A DNA stretch of 64,000 bases from NCBI GenBank assembly GCA_963786155.1, contig CAWAXW010000006.1, forward strand, positions 2,480,001 through 2,544,000, read 5' to 3'. The DNA is from CAWAXW01 sp963786155 (lineage in GTDB: Bacteria > Actinomycetota > CADDZG01 > WHSQ01). The notes under the pieces were generated by a model. The model ran no database searches. It was not told the DNA's origin and worked only from the letters and a program-made list of their open reading frames with translations. Below are positions 35,647-44,413 of the stretch, in pieces. Made by a program: the position numbers and the translations under genes. Positions within the stretch are counted from its first letter, which is position 1. Each line of letters opens with the position of its first letter.

Positions 35647-36334
35647 ATGAAGAGCTACGACCAGTACTGCCCGCTCGCCCGTGCCCTCGACGTCGTCGGG
35701 GATCGTTGGGCGATGCTCATCATGCGCGAGCTCGTCCTGTCCCCCAAGCGCTTCACGGATCTCGAGCAGCGTCTCGACGGCATCGCCCCAAACCTCTTGA
35801 GCAGACGACTGAAAGAGCTCGAGGCCGCGGGCGTCGTGCGGCGGCGTCGACTCGACCCTCCTGCGGCCAGCACGGTCTACGAGCTGACGGAGAAGGCGGC
35901 CGGGCTCGAGACCGCGATGCTCGAGCTGGCGCGCTGGGGCGTGCAGTTCCTCGGTCCGTACGAGGGTAACGAGGCCTTCGAGTTCGAGTGGCTCCTTCCT
36001 GTGATGGAAGAGTTCGCCGACAAGGAAGCAGCGCGGCGGGATATGGGAAACGTACGAGTTCCGTCTCAACGGGACCGCGTTCTGGGTGAAGGTCGCGGAC
36101 GGCGAGGTGACGATCAGGCCCGGACATGCTCCGGGGGGAGCCGATCTCCTGACCGAGACCGATCTGGAGACGTTCATGGCGGTGGGCTTCGGCTCGATCA
36201 CGCCCCAAGAAGCGAGAGCGTCGGGACGCAGCCGGGTGATCGGGGACGATGCGCTTGTCGAGCGCGCAGTGGACATCCTCGCTCCTGCCCGCATCATCTC
36301 CAAGATCACGGCGAAGGTTCCCGTTACCCAGTAA
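35647..36334 (+). CDS. HxlR-family regulator fused to an SCP2-like lipid-binding domain, apparent frameshift
   Basis: 228 aa if one extra base in the GGG run at 36038-36040 is removed; the frame then continues through ETYEFRLNGTAFWVKVADG to the TAA at 36334. Residues 1-100 are the winged-helix HxlR domain (YCPLARALDVVGDRWAMLIMRELVL, LLSRRLKELEAAGVV, YELTEKA). The C-terminal part (VADGEVTIRPG, DLETFMAVGFG, AARASGR-like, VIGDDALVERAVDIL) fits the SCP2 sterol/lipid carrier fold. The ATG at 35647 has AGGAG at the right distance. A lipid ligand could therefore set expression of the divergent MmpL exporter; this is inference from architecture and position. Confidence 0.85.
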
Positions 36335-36371
36335 TCCGTGTCGCAGTGTGCGCAGCTAACATCGCGCGCCT

Positions 36372-36889
36372 GTGATCAAGATCGACTTCCCCGATGAGCT
36401 GGCCCTCGCATTCGCCGAGGAGCCCGTGCTCGATGTCTACGCGCACGGACCCTGGAGGATCCCCGAGGGGTTGCTGGAATCGCTGAGGATCGCGCCACGC
36501 GCGTCGCGGCGGACCTCCGTATGACCGAGTGGGAAGCCGACGGCGGCTCCGCCTTCAGGCGCCCGACGAACGGCGTAGGCGAAACCATCGACCTGATGAT
36601 GGGTTTCCTGTTCGGCGCTTGCGCGATCCGCTCGGGCTTCGCCGGCGACTCGATATGGATGATCACCGACCAGTTCCTCGCTAACCAGCGCGGCGCGATG
36701 CGCCCCTCTTGGGGATACCTGCGGACCCAAGACGGTGCGTGGCGACCTCCTGGATGGCTCCTGCCCGCAACTGCCGGGCCCGATCCCGCGCGCCGCGAGA
36801 TCGCGTTCAACGTTCTGCGTTCGGCAGTCGATGTCTTCTCGGAACTCGAGCCGATCGAGACGCGCCGTGCGCCGCTCTCGGGCGGATGA
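36372..36889 (+). CDS. unrecognised protein coupled to the AAA+ gene, apparent frameshift
   Basis: Two readings are possible. As written, a 50-residue frame from the GTG at 36372 stops at 36524, overlapping an ATG at 36521 that opens a 122-residue frame. I prefer one gene of 172 aa with a missing base near 36480, because the second frame extended upstream (AEDRATRVAADLRMTEWEADGG) looks coding while the end of the first (APRASRRTSV) looks like a shadow frame. No family is recognised. Visible features: an acidic start (IKIDFPDELALAFAEEPVLDVY), a mid helix (TIDLMMGFLFGACAI) and Trp-rich segments (SWGYLRTQDGAWRPPGWLLP). The stop overlaps the ATPase ATG (ATGA), so the two products probably work together. 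Confidence 0.6.
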
Positions 36890-39091
36890 TCGACCTGCGG
36901 GCAGCCGATCCCGCACAGCGAGCGTTCGATTTCACAAGTCCGCCAGAGCTGTTGTCGGACGAGTGGGCCCAGGATGCCGATGCAGAAACCCTGGCCGCTC
37001 TTCCGGAGTTGAGCGGCCCGGTCGGCTATCTCACTTGGGCCTACCAAGGCCTCGATGCGGCTCATCGACACCTCTTGCGAGCCGTAGGAGACGGCGACGA
37101 GCTGAACTTCGCTCTTGCGGGACTCCTACTCGCTGCGGGCCTCGATCATGTCCCCGCGGAGCTGGAGCTTGCAGTGGCGAAGCCCATGTATGCGGGCACC
37201 AAGGATCTGTTTCGCATCCGCCGGCCGGGGTTCTCCCCGGAGATGTGGCGAGATTCGACGGCGCGCTGGTTGGTGCGGGGTGCGTTGGCGGGACAGCTCG
37301 GCGTCTGTCGGGCATGGCTGGACATGGCCATGCGCGTCACGGGGGCCGTGACGGGACTCCCCGGGAGAGCGAAGTTGCCGGGGGGAACCGTTTGGGTCCC
37401 GGTGGGAACGTTCGAAGGCAGCATCCGCACGTTGCTCGAAACACGGTCGGTCGTCAATCCGCTCGGCGCTCGTCTTGCGGGTTCGGACGGCGGCGAGAGC
37501 AAGCCCACTTCGGCCATCGAGATCGATCTTGTCTCCCAACCTGAGCTTGAGCGCGCGTTGACCGATGTCGCCGCGTCTCCAAAGCCCATCCGCTTGCTCA
37601 TCGCGGGTCCGTCGGGCACCGGCAAGGGTGTTGCCGTGGACACTTTGGCCGAGGTGCTGCTGGCCCTGGGGTTGGTTCAGCGACCGGTGTGGATCCCGGC
37701 CGCGATGGTCCAGGATCGGACGGCGGCCGGCGCGATCGATTTCCTTCGGTTCGAGATCAACCGCTGCGACGGCGCGGGCCTACTCGTCTTCCAAGGGTTA
37801 GATGAGATCTTGGGGGCGGGCGAAGCAGCCGAGGAGGTCGGGGCCGAGCTCCTGCGCGCTATCGAGTCACGCCCGAACCTTCATGTCGTGGCCATGTGCG
37901 ACCCGGGTGGCAACGACGATGTCTTCGCCGCTAATCCCCTGTTGGCGCGCGCTTTCCAGGTCGCGCGCACGGAGGATTTCGGTGCGGAGGGATTCGCCGA
38001 GCTTTTCCGCCGCAAGGTCGAACGCCTTGGAGCGACCGTCGATGACGACACGGTCGCAGCGGCAGCCGAGCGGCTCGCCGACATGAGGCCATTCCGCAAC
38101 CTTCGCAACGGACATCTGGTGAGTGCGTTCGCGACCGACTCCGTTGCACGGGCGGATGCTCGGTCCGAAGAGAAGCAGGTCACGGTCACTACAGTGGACC
38201 TTCCGGAGGACATCGTCGGAGTCGAGCCACCCCAAGGCGACCCGATGGAAGAGCTCGATGCGCTTGTCGGGCTCGACGAGGTCAAACACGAGGTTCGGCT
38301 ACTCGCGGCGGAAGCGGCCGCCGAACGAGCCCGCCGGGAAGCCGGGATCAAGGTGGCACCACCGACTCGTCACCTCGCTTTCACCGGTAACCCCGGAACG
38401 GCCAAGACAACCGTCGCTCGTCTGCTCGCCCGGATCTACAACTCGCTCGAGCTCTTATCGGGTGGTCACATCGTCGAGGTCTCGCGCGTTCGATCTCGTC
38501 GGCAAGTACATAGGTCAGACCGCCCCGCTCGTGCGCGCGGCCGTCGAGCGGGCTCTCGGTGGGCTGCTCTTCATCGACGAGGCCTACGCGCTCGCGCCGG
38601 CTGATGGGGACTGGGACTACGGGCACGAGGCGATCGCGACTCTCGTGAAGATGATGGAAGACCACCGCGACGACCTGGTCGTGGTTGTGGCCGGCTACGA
38701 GAAGGACATGGATCGCTTCCTCGCTTCCAACACCGGCCTCGCTTCCCGTTTCGCAAGACGCGTGACGTTCGCGGACTACGACGACGCCCAGCTCGTTGCG
38801 ATCTTCAAGTCGATGGCGAGCGCGACCGGCATCGACTTGGGAGACGGCGTCGAGCCCAGGCTTACCGAGCTACTGGCCGCGACCCCTCGGGGCCCGAGCT
38901 TCGGCAACGCCCGCTTCGTGCGCAACGTGTTCGAACGGGCGCTAGGGCGCCAGGCGCTCCGCGTGATGGGCGACGGCAGCGCGCCGGTCGATCCCGCCGC
39001 CCTCCGAATGCTCCTCGCCGAAGACATCCCGGTCCCCGGCACCGTCAAGTCCGAGATCGAGCCCAAGTCCCCGGTGGGCCCGTACCTCTAG
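36886..39091 (+). CDS. tandem AAA+ ATPase of the CbxX/CfqX (SpoVK/EccA-like) family, apparent frameshift
   Basis: 734 aa if an extra base near 38491 is removed, restoring EVSRV-DLVGKYIGQTAP. Residues 1-215 are a helical N-terminal region. The first AAA module has Walker A GPSGTGKGV at about 240-248 and a Walker B-like LLVFQGLDEIL. The second has GNPGTAKTT at about 501-509, Walker B GGLLFIDEAYAL, and the sensor and arginine regions typical of CbxX (NTGLASRFARRVTFADY). The family includes Rubisco activases and the type VII secretion ATPase EccA, which remodel protein complexes. No ESX core genes (EccB-E, Esx) are in the window, so a secretion role is not supported. It is coupled to the 172-aa protein upstream. 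Confidence 0.85.
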
Positions 39092-39104
39092 CTTGCACGT
39101 ACGC

Positions 39105-39122
39105 GACCGCTCAGCATCGGTC
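39105..39122 (+). terminator. possible weak terminator after the AAA+ gene
   Basis: GACCG (39105-39109) pairs with CGGTC (39118-39122), followed by TCTTTC. The stem is short, and the hairpin lies in the 48-bp gap between convergent genes. Confidence 0.3.
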
Positions 39123-39139
39123 TCTTTCTAGCTGAGCCG

Positions 39140-39590
39140 TCACGCTGTCCCACAGAAGACTGCAAGTGAGAAGGGGACCGAATCGTGCTCCAGGCCGGTG
39201 GAGTTGTGGATGTCGACCACCACGGTGTTGGGGTCGCTCCCACCCGACACCGTGATTTCTCCCGAGTACTCCGACGCCATCATGCGCGAAGCGATCCACG
39301 CACACTTGGCAACATCACGATTGAACTCCACGACATATTGGTTCGACCGTTGTCCGATGCTGGGCCCCCGTCGCGCCCCGACCGTTCCGCAGAGAGCCGT
39401 CGGCCTCGACATAGGCCCACAGCGCCTGCTGCGACTCCACGTACCGCGCATCCGTCTTGGGCTTGATGTGATCTCCCCAGAGGTGGGTAAGACTGCGAGA
39501 AACGTGAGCACCGGCAGGCGCGACCAATACACTCCCGACCGCGACTCCCAGGATGAAGATAGTCATTCGGCGCACTCGCACTCGAGTCAT
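39140..39590 (-). CDS. small exported protein ending in LAVFC-type motif, apparent frameshift
   Basis: 149 aa if one base is removed from the run at 39365-39369 (a GGGGGCCC homopolymer on the coding strand). The signal peptide or anchor is RRMTIFILGVAVGSVLVAPAGAH. The middle has WAYVEADGSLRNGRG, then after the indel QYVVEFNRDVAKCAWIA and the end FSLAVFCGTA. The W-A-x-V-x-A-D-G ... C-A-W ... LAVFC order recurs in exported proteins of unknown function in actinobacteria. The conserved Cys pair (KCAW, VFC) may form a disulfide. Nothing indicates an enzyme. Confidence 0.7.
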
Positions 39591-39596
39591 CCCGGC

Positions 39597-40064
39597 TTAA
39601 GGCAGGTTGGACAGCGTGACGCTAATGGACCCAGACGTTTTCAACCTGTAGGGGCAATCCAGAGGACCCACCCACTCAACGCCCCAGTGTGACCAGAAAT
39701 TGGGCATCGGGTCGATAAGGAACTGGAGACGGGAACCTGCGTCGAAGGAAACTGGTTCGGTCGTCTCGCCGCAGAAAGTTCCGAGGCTTCCGCCGTCCTC
39801 ATTAACCACTTGCACCCACACGGGTTGGCCGTGAGCGTCCGTCACTTTGGCGGTAAAGAAGGCTTCCGTCGGGCGGGGGTCGACGACCATGCACGTGAAC
39901 GCACCCCTGCCCAAGTCGCACCCGGTGAGCGGTTCGGGAACAGCGCCGTAGGACCCCTCAACGGTGCGTTCGACCCGCTTCCGCGTCTTCTTCGCCGCCC
40001 CGGCCGTTGAAACCGAACCTGCGATGAGCCCCAGAACCATGAACATGACCAAGAACCGCTTCAT
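39597..40064 (-). CDS. small secreted protein, member A of an inverted paralogue pair
   Basis: 155 aa from the second of two adjacent ATGs (40064). The signal peptide is KRFLVMFMVLGLIAGSVSTAGA. The mature part reads RVERTVEGSYGAVPEPLTGC, FTCMVVDPRPTEAFFTAKV, TDAHGQPVWVQVVNEDG, LGTFCGETTEPV and ends SGSISVTLSNLP. Four Cys are positioned as in the neighbouring plus-strand gene, so two disulfides are likely. A predicted all-beta fold of unknown role. The ribosome-binding site is AAGGAGA. Confidence 0.8.
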   Translation of the reverse strand: MKRFLVMFMVLGLIAGSVSTAGAAKKTRKRVERTVEGSYGAVPEPLTGCDLGRGAFTCMVVDPRPTEAFFTAKVTDAHGQPVWVQVVNEDGGSLGTFCGETTEPVSFDAGSRLQFLIDPMPNFWSHWGVEWVGPLDCPYRLKTSGSISVTLSNLP

Positions 40065-40118
40065 CACACCGTCTCCTTCTTGTGCTCGTCCGTCGTGATC
40101 GCGTTGTCACTGGAGAGC

Positions 40119-40158
40119 CGTGGGAATGAGGGCCACAATCGTGGCCGCCTTTCCCACG
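40119..40158. repeat. nested hairpin between the two divergent paralogues
   Basis: CGTGGGAA (40119-40126) pairs with TTCCCACG (40151-40158), and inside it GGCCAC (40131-40136) pairs with GTGGCC (40141-40146). The 40-nt structure sits in the 132-bp region separating the two paralogous genes. The sequence ACTGGAGAG occurs on both sides of it (near 40109 and 40184), so a duplication scar or a shared regulatory site is possible. Confidence 0.5.
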
Positions 40159-40196
40159 CCTCCGGATCAGGAACGGACTACTGACTGGAGAGGGCG

Positions 40197-40640
40197 ATGA
40201 AGCGATTCTTGATCTTGTTCATGATCCTCGGGCTGCTTGCCGGCTCCGCAGCCACTGCCGAGGCCAAGAGCGGGCAGAAGCCCACCCGTGTCGAGCGCAC
40301 GGTAGAGGGGAGCTACGGGCCTCCATACGTACCGCCGGTCACCGGCTGCAAGTCGCTGCTGGGCCCTTGGGCGTGCTTGATCGTCGGGACCCATCCCACG
40401 GAAGCGTTCTTCACGGCGGAAGTGACGGACGCGCACGGCCAGCCCGTATTCGTTTCCGTGATTTCGGACTACAGCACCATCGCGACCTTCTGCGGCGAGA
40501 CCACCCGCCCCATTCCATTCAACCCAGGTTCTGGGCTCGAATTTCGCATTGGTATTGATTGGGTGGGCCAGCTGGATTGCCCGGCCAACAGGGTCAAAAC
40601 GATCGGGACGATCAGCGTCACGCTCTCCAACCTGCCGTGA
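40197..40640 (+). CDS. small secreted protein, member B of an inverted paralogue pair
   Basis: 147 aa. The signal peptide KRFLILFMILGLLAGSAATAEA is nearly the same as in the divergent neighbour. Shared segments include RVERTVEGSYG, TGC, PTEAFFTAEVTDAHGQPV, FCGETT, WVGQLDCP (WVGPLDCP in the other) and SVTLSNLP. The copies differ mainly by short insertions before WVG. A GGAGAGGG ribosome-binding site lies before the ATG. Function unknown; the pair looks like an inverted duplication followed by divergence. Confidence 0.8.
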   Translation: MKRFLILFMILGLLAGSAATAEAKSGQKPTRVERTVEGSYGPPYVPPVTGCKSLLGPWACLIVGTHPTEAFFTAEVTDAHGQPVFVSVISDYSTIATFCGETTRPIPFNPGSGLEFRIGIDWVGQLDCPANRVKTIGTISVTLSNLP

Positions 40641-40704
40641 AGCGATCTGCCTAGTCGAACGAGCAGTCACACACCAATAGCTAAGGAGATAGAGGTGACT
40701 TCCC

Positions 40705-41871
40705 ATGGCGGCTAGATATCTGTCGGCTCTCGTAATCGGTGCGCTCGTCGCACTTTCGGTTGCGACCCCCGCTTCCGCGAGCCAGAGCGACAACATCCAA
40801 GTCATCCAACAGTTCCCGATGACGCTCGCCAACGAGATCGAATTCGACGGATCGCGGATCTACATCAATCAATACGCGAGCGGTCCGGACATGGGTGTCA
40901 CCGCCTTCAAGCGCCTCGCAGACGGGAGGCTGCAGACCGCCGGGCATCTCGTCTGCCGCGGGATCACCGATACCGCGGCCCTCGATGGAGGTTTCGTCGC
41001 GATCGGCCTGCAACAGGGCGGCGAGAAGTGCAACGAGCCTCCCGGTGGTCCCCTCGGTCCCGTTGGTGGAGTCCACCTCGCCGACATGAGCAAGCCGTTG
41101 CGGCCGCGCCTCCTCGGCAACATCGTTCTCCCCGGAGGGGTTCATACGCTGACGCGCTATCCCGGCAAACCTTACGTCTACGCGTCCGTCGGGGGCTACG
41201 AGGCCCAGGCTGTCTGGAGCAGAGGTACCGAATACATCATCGACGTTTCGGATCCAAATGCTCCCAAGGTTGCCGCCACGTACGCGAGTCCCTTGAACCT
41301 GGGTGGCTGCCACGACGTCACGTTCGCGATTATCGAAGGGAAGGTGATCGGGTTCTGCCCGGGCCAAGGGGGCACCGAGATCTGGGATGTATCCGATCCG
41401 CTTGCGCCTCAACCCATCGGCCGCATGCTGCTTCCTTTCATCCAGCTACCGCATCAGGTAGCGGTGTCCTCGGACGGCCAACTGGCTGCGATCTCGGATG
41501 AGGCGGCAGCGAACGATTGCAGCGCCGGCGGCCCTGCCGGCGCGATGTGGTTCTACGACATCAGCGATCTGACGAACCCTCGGTTCGTCGGTGTTTACGG
41601 ACCACAACGCGGCGCATTTCCCGTCGGCGCACCGGTGCTGGGCCCGTGCACCGCGCACAACTTCAACTTCATCCCCGACTCCCGTCTACTGGTGGTTGCC
41701 TGGTACACGGGGGCAACGACGGTGCTCGATCTCGAGGATCCTGCGGCGGCTAACGAGGTCGCCCACTACCAGCCGGAGGGCGCGTACGCGATGTCCTCCT
41801 ACTGGTATCGGGGGCGCATCTACGTCGCGGACTTCTTCCTCGGCGTCGCGGTGCTACGCCTGAAACGTTAA
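40705..41871 (+). CDS. secreted LVIVD-repeat beta-propeller protein
   Basis: 388 aa. The signal peptide ends near ATPASAS. Repeated strands of the form x-Y-I-I-D-V-S-D-P-x-x-P occur: GVHLADMSKPLRPRLLG, YIIDVSDPNAPKVAATY, EIWDVSDPLAPQPIG, FYDISDLTNPRFVGVY and TTVLDLEDPAAANEV, which is the LVIVD repeat expected to fold as a propeller. Several Cys suggest disulfide stabilisation. Metal or enzyme motifs are not evident. It is preceded by GGAGATAGAGG, which may be its ribosome-binding site, and followed by a strong double hairpin. Confidence 0.82.
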   Translation: MAARYLSALVIGALVALSVATPASASQSDNIQVIQQFPMTLANEIEFDGSRIYINQYASGPDMGVTAFKRLADGRLQTAGHLVCRGITDTAALDGGFVAIGLQQGGEKCNEPPGGPLGPVGGVHLADMSKPLRPRLLGNIVLPGGVHTLTRYPGKPYVYASVGGYEAQAVWSRGTEYIIDVSDPNAPKVAATYASPLNLGGCHDVTFAIIEGKVIGFCPGQGGTEIWDVSDPLAPQPIGRMLLPFIQLPHQVAVSSDGQLAAISDEAAANDCSAGGPAGAMWFYDISDLTNPRFVGVYGPQRGAFPVGAPVLGPCTAHNFNFIPDSRLLVVAWYTGATTVLDLEDPAAANEVAHYQPEGAYAMSSYWYRGRIYVADFFLGVAVLRLKR

Positions 41872-41925
41872 GTCAGGTGGTGCCCCGCGGACACCTTGCC
41901 GGGTGGAGTTGGACCAGACACGAGC

Positions 41926-41981
41926 GACGGCCACCCTCGTAAGAAGGTGGCCGTCCTCGGTGGATCTCGAGATCGACCGAG
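41926..41981. terminator. tandem hairpins between convergent genes
   Basis: First hairpin: GACGGCCACC (41926-41935) pairs with GGTGGCCGTC (41946-41955) around a 10-nt loop. Immediately after it, 41956-41981 is a 26-bp near-perfect palindrome (CTCGGT...ACCGAG around GATCTCGAGATC). The two follow the LVIVD gene and precede the stop of the convergent DUF3303 gene, so a bidirectional terminator is likely. Confidence 0.65.
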
Positions 41982-41994
41982 ACTCCTTTGAGCG

Positions 41995-42309
41995 TCAGCC
42001 GACCTTCACTCCATCACGCCAATCGATCGCCTCGAGCTCGACCCGGACCGCGTCCATGACGGGAACCACTGGTCGTGCCTCGAACGTGAAAGCGGGCAAG
42101 GTTGAACAGAACTTGTGCACGGTCAACGGATCGTCGCACTCCACCAACATGTACCCGCCCCAATCGCCCACCCGGATGACGAAGTCCTCGATCAGAAATC
42201 CCTCGGGAGCCTTCCATTGGGTGAACACCTCGAGGATCCGCTTCTGGGCGTTCTCATATTCGATCGGCGAACCCTGAGGCCGTTCGGACCAGCTGAGCAT
42301 GTACTTCAT
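41995..42309 (-). CDS. DUF3303 family protein
   Basis: 104 aa. KYMLSWSERPQGSPIEYENAQKRI, FVIRVGDWGGYMLVECDDPLTVHKF and the Pro-rich end FEARPVVPVMDAV match DUF3303, small proteins with a dimeric ferredoxin-like fold. Function unknown. It is followed at 36 bp by another dimeric alpha/beta-barrel-like gene on the same strand, so they may form an operon. Confidence 0.75.
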   Translation of the reverse strand: MKYMLSWSERPQGSPIEYENAQKRILEVFTQWKAPEGFLIEDFVIRVGDWGGYMLVECDDPLTVHKFCSTLPAFTFEARPVVPVMDAVRVELEAIDWRDGVKVG

Positions 42310-42345
42310 CTCGACATCCCTTCATCGTGTCGGCGTTCTACCGAT

Positions 42346-42618
42346 CTAGGAGTTGTACTGACCCAGGATCTCCGCCGCTTGGGGCTTGCCCACGTGCCCG
42401 GCTTCCTTCAGGATCGCGGGGACATCTGGGTCGGAAACGAAGCTCGTCCAGCCCTCGCCATCCCAATCGAAGAGGGCCCAGACCCTGTCCCCCTCATTGG
42501 GGTCACGAAACACGGTCGAACCCTTGGACCCGTGCTCTTTACGCTTCTCCGCACCTTTGGTCGAAAAGATGCCCACGAAGCGGTCCACGTCCTCAACTCT
42601 CGTCGTTGCCAAGATCAT
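42346..42618 (-). CDS. small ABM-like protein, unknown function
   Basis: 90 aa from the ATG at 42618, which has GGAGGAGAG upstream. Segments: ILATTRVEDVDRFVGIFSTKGAEKRKEHGSKG-like start, then DRVWALFDWDGEGWTSFVSDPDVPAILKEAG. The layout resembles cyanobacterial and actinobacterial small alpha/beta-barrel monooxygenase-like proteins without clear catalytic residues. Its promoter would face the HD-GYP/LuxR gene. Confidence 0.65.
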   Translation of the reverse strand: MILATTRVEDVDRFVGIFSTKGAEKRKEHGSKGSTVFRDPNEGDRVWALFDWDGEGWTSFVSDPDVPAILKEAGHVGKPQAAEILGQYNS

Positions 42619-42669
42619 CGCTCTCCTCCAATTCGTTGTTCTCGTCGACTTGGTCTCCGAACCCCCTTC

Positions 42670-42686
42670 CTGCCAACCGGTGGCAG
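42670..42686. promoter_or_regulatory. operator-like palindrome upstream of the HD-GYP/LuxR gene
   Basis: CTGCCAACCGGTGGCAG is a near-perfect palindrome (CTGCCA/TGGCAG around ACCGGT) in the 131-bp divergent spacer. A LuxR-type protein binding here and regulating both directions is plausible. A second short palindrome, GGGAG-GT-CTCCC, lies at 42722-42733. Confidence 0.4.
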
Positions 42687-42749
42687 AAATAGCATCGAGC
42701 TTGATCGGCATCCGTCGCATCGGGAGGTCTCCCTATTTCGGACCCGAAT

Positions 42750-44295
42750 TTGCGCCTTGGCGAGGTGGCCGCGACATTCGCGCTCGCACAGGACAACGCG
42801 TTCGGACAGCCGCTCGAGTCCCAACTGCGGTCGTGCCTTCTAGGAGTAGCCCTGTGTGAGGAGGCGGGGTTCGACCAAGAGACACGCGACACCGTCTACT
42901 GGGCCGCCCTGCTGCGCTACATGGGCTGCACCGCCCACGCGCACGAAGTCGCCATCGTCTTCGGCGACGACATCGGCCTCCTCGCCCAGACGCTAGTGCT
43001 CGATACGGCCGATCCGGCCGAGGTCTTCCAGGCGATGGTGGCGTTCGCGACCGCCGGCCGAGACCCGGAGGAGCACGAGCAGATCGTTCAGTCGCTCCAG
43101 GAAGGCGCCCATGCATGGGCTGTGAACAACTTCGCGACGGGGTGCGAAGCGTCCGACATGCTGGTCCGGCGACTCGGGTTCGGGGACGACGTTCGGGGAG
43201 CCTTGCGCTTCACCTACGAGCGGTGGAACGGGAACGGCTACCCCGAGGGCGCAAAGGGCGACGAGATCCCGCTCGCGATGCGCGTCGTCCATCTGAGCCA
43301 TGACATGGAGGCCATCGGGCGCCGCGCCTCACCGGCTCAAGCCATCGACGCCGCACGAGATCGTCGCGACCGGACTTACGACCCAGACCTCGCCGACCTG
43401 TTCGCGGCGAACGGAATGGCCTGGTTCGACGAGGTCGCGAAGGTGGAGCCGTGGGATGCCGTGCTCGAGCGCGAGCCGCAGCCCCACCTCACCCTCGAGG
43501 GCGCTGAACTCGACGATGCCCTCACGGTGGCCGCAGACTTCATCGACCTGAAATCGCCGTACAGGGCGGGCCACAGCCGACGGTGCGCACAGCTCGCCGC
43601 GGACGCAGCCGAGGTGCTCGGCTTCTCCGACGAGGAGATCACGACGCTTCGTAGGGCCGCCCTCGTGCACGAGCTTGGCACGACGGCGATCCCAAACTCG
43701 ATCTTGGACAAGCCCGGTTCCCTCACCCGCGCAGAGCTCGACAGCGTCGAGCTTCACCCGATGCTTACCGAACAGGTGCTCCGCCGGACGCCGGGTCTCG
43801 CTGTGCTCAACCCGGTTGCGGCCGCGCACCACGAGAAGGCCGACGGCTCCGGATACCACAAGGGCCTGCTAGCCGACGCCGTCGACCGGGGAGCCAACGT
43901 CCTTGCCGCCGTTGAGATCTACGTGGGACTCACCACCGAGCGCGCCGATCGGCCGGCATTCTCCGATCAGCAGGCCGCGGTCGATCTCCGCCGATCTCGC
44001 AACGGAGGGGATGCTCGAGCGTGGCGCGGTCGATGCCGTGCTCGAGGCGGCCGGACATGGCAAGGCGTCACCGCCGCCATCTCCTCGGACTCAGCATCCC
44101 GGCGGACTCAGCGGTCGCGAAGTCGAGGTTCTGAACCTCGCGGCGATGGGGCTGACGATGCGAGAGATCGGCGAACGCCTCTTCATCTCGCCGAAGACCG
44201 TCGACCACCACATCCAGCACGTGTACACGAAGATCGGAGTATCGACCCGAGCGGCGGCTGCCCTGTGGGCGATGCAGAACGACGTCGTTCGCTGA
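42750..44295 (+). CDS. HD-GYP-type phosphohydrolase fused to a LuxR-type DNA-binding domain, apparent frameshift
   Basis: 514 aa if an extra base at 43995 is removed, giving DLRR-LATEGMLERGAVDAVLEAAGH. The N-terminal half has an HD-like region with FTYERWNGNGYPEGAKGDEIPLAMRVVHLSHD, a degenerate HD-GYP signature. A second HD region (HSRRCAQLAADAAEVLG, LVHELGTTAIPNSILDKPGSLT) ends in HHEKADGSGYHKG, a close match to HD-GYP proteins, some of which degrade c-di-GMP. The C-terminus (LSGREVEVLNLAAMGLTMREIGERLFISPKTVDHHIQHVYTKIG) is a LuxR helix-turn-helix. The start is uncertain: TTG at 42750 follows an in-frame TGA with no ATG/GTG between and no good ribosome-binding site. Confidence 0.82.
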
Positions 44296-44316
44296 GAGCC
44301 TGAGAATCGGGTGAAG

Positions 44317-44389
44317 TGGACCAGAGGAGATTCGAACTCCTGACCTCACCCGTGCGAGGGGTGCGCTCTACCAACTGAGCTACTGGCCC
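44317..44389 (-). tRNA. tRNA-Ala (anticodon CGC)
   Basis: 73 nt on the minus strand. The acceptor stem GGGCCAG pairs with CTGGTCC (one G-U), the D-arm contains AGCTCAGTTGGTAGAGC, the anticodon loop CTCGCAC gives CGC, and the T-arm is AGGAG-TTCGAAT-CTCCT. The discriminator is A; CCA is not encoded. Confidence 0.95.
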
Positions 44390-44413
44390 AAGGGGCGATT
44401 CTACGGTCGGGGG

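Noticed and set aside
36886..39091. Type VII secretion (ESX) locus
   Set aside because: Only an EccA-like ATPase family member is present; no EccB, EccC, EccD, MycP or WXG100 genes are seen.
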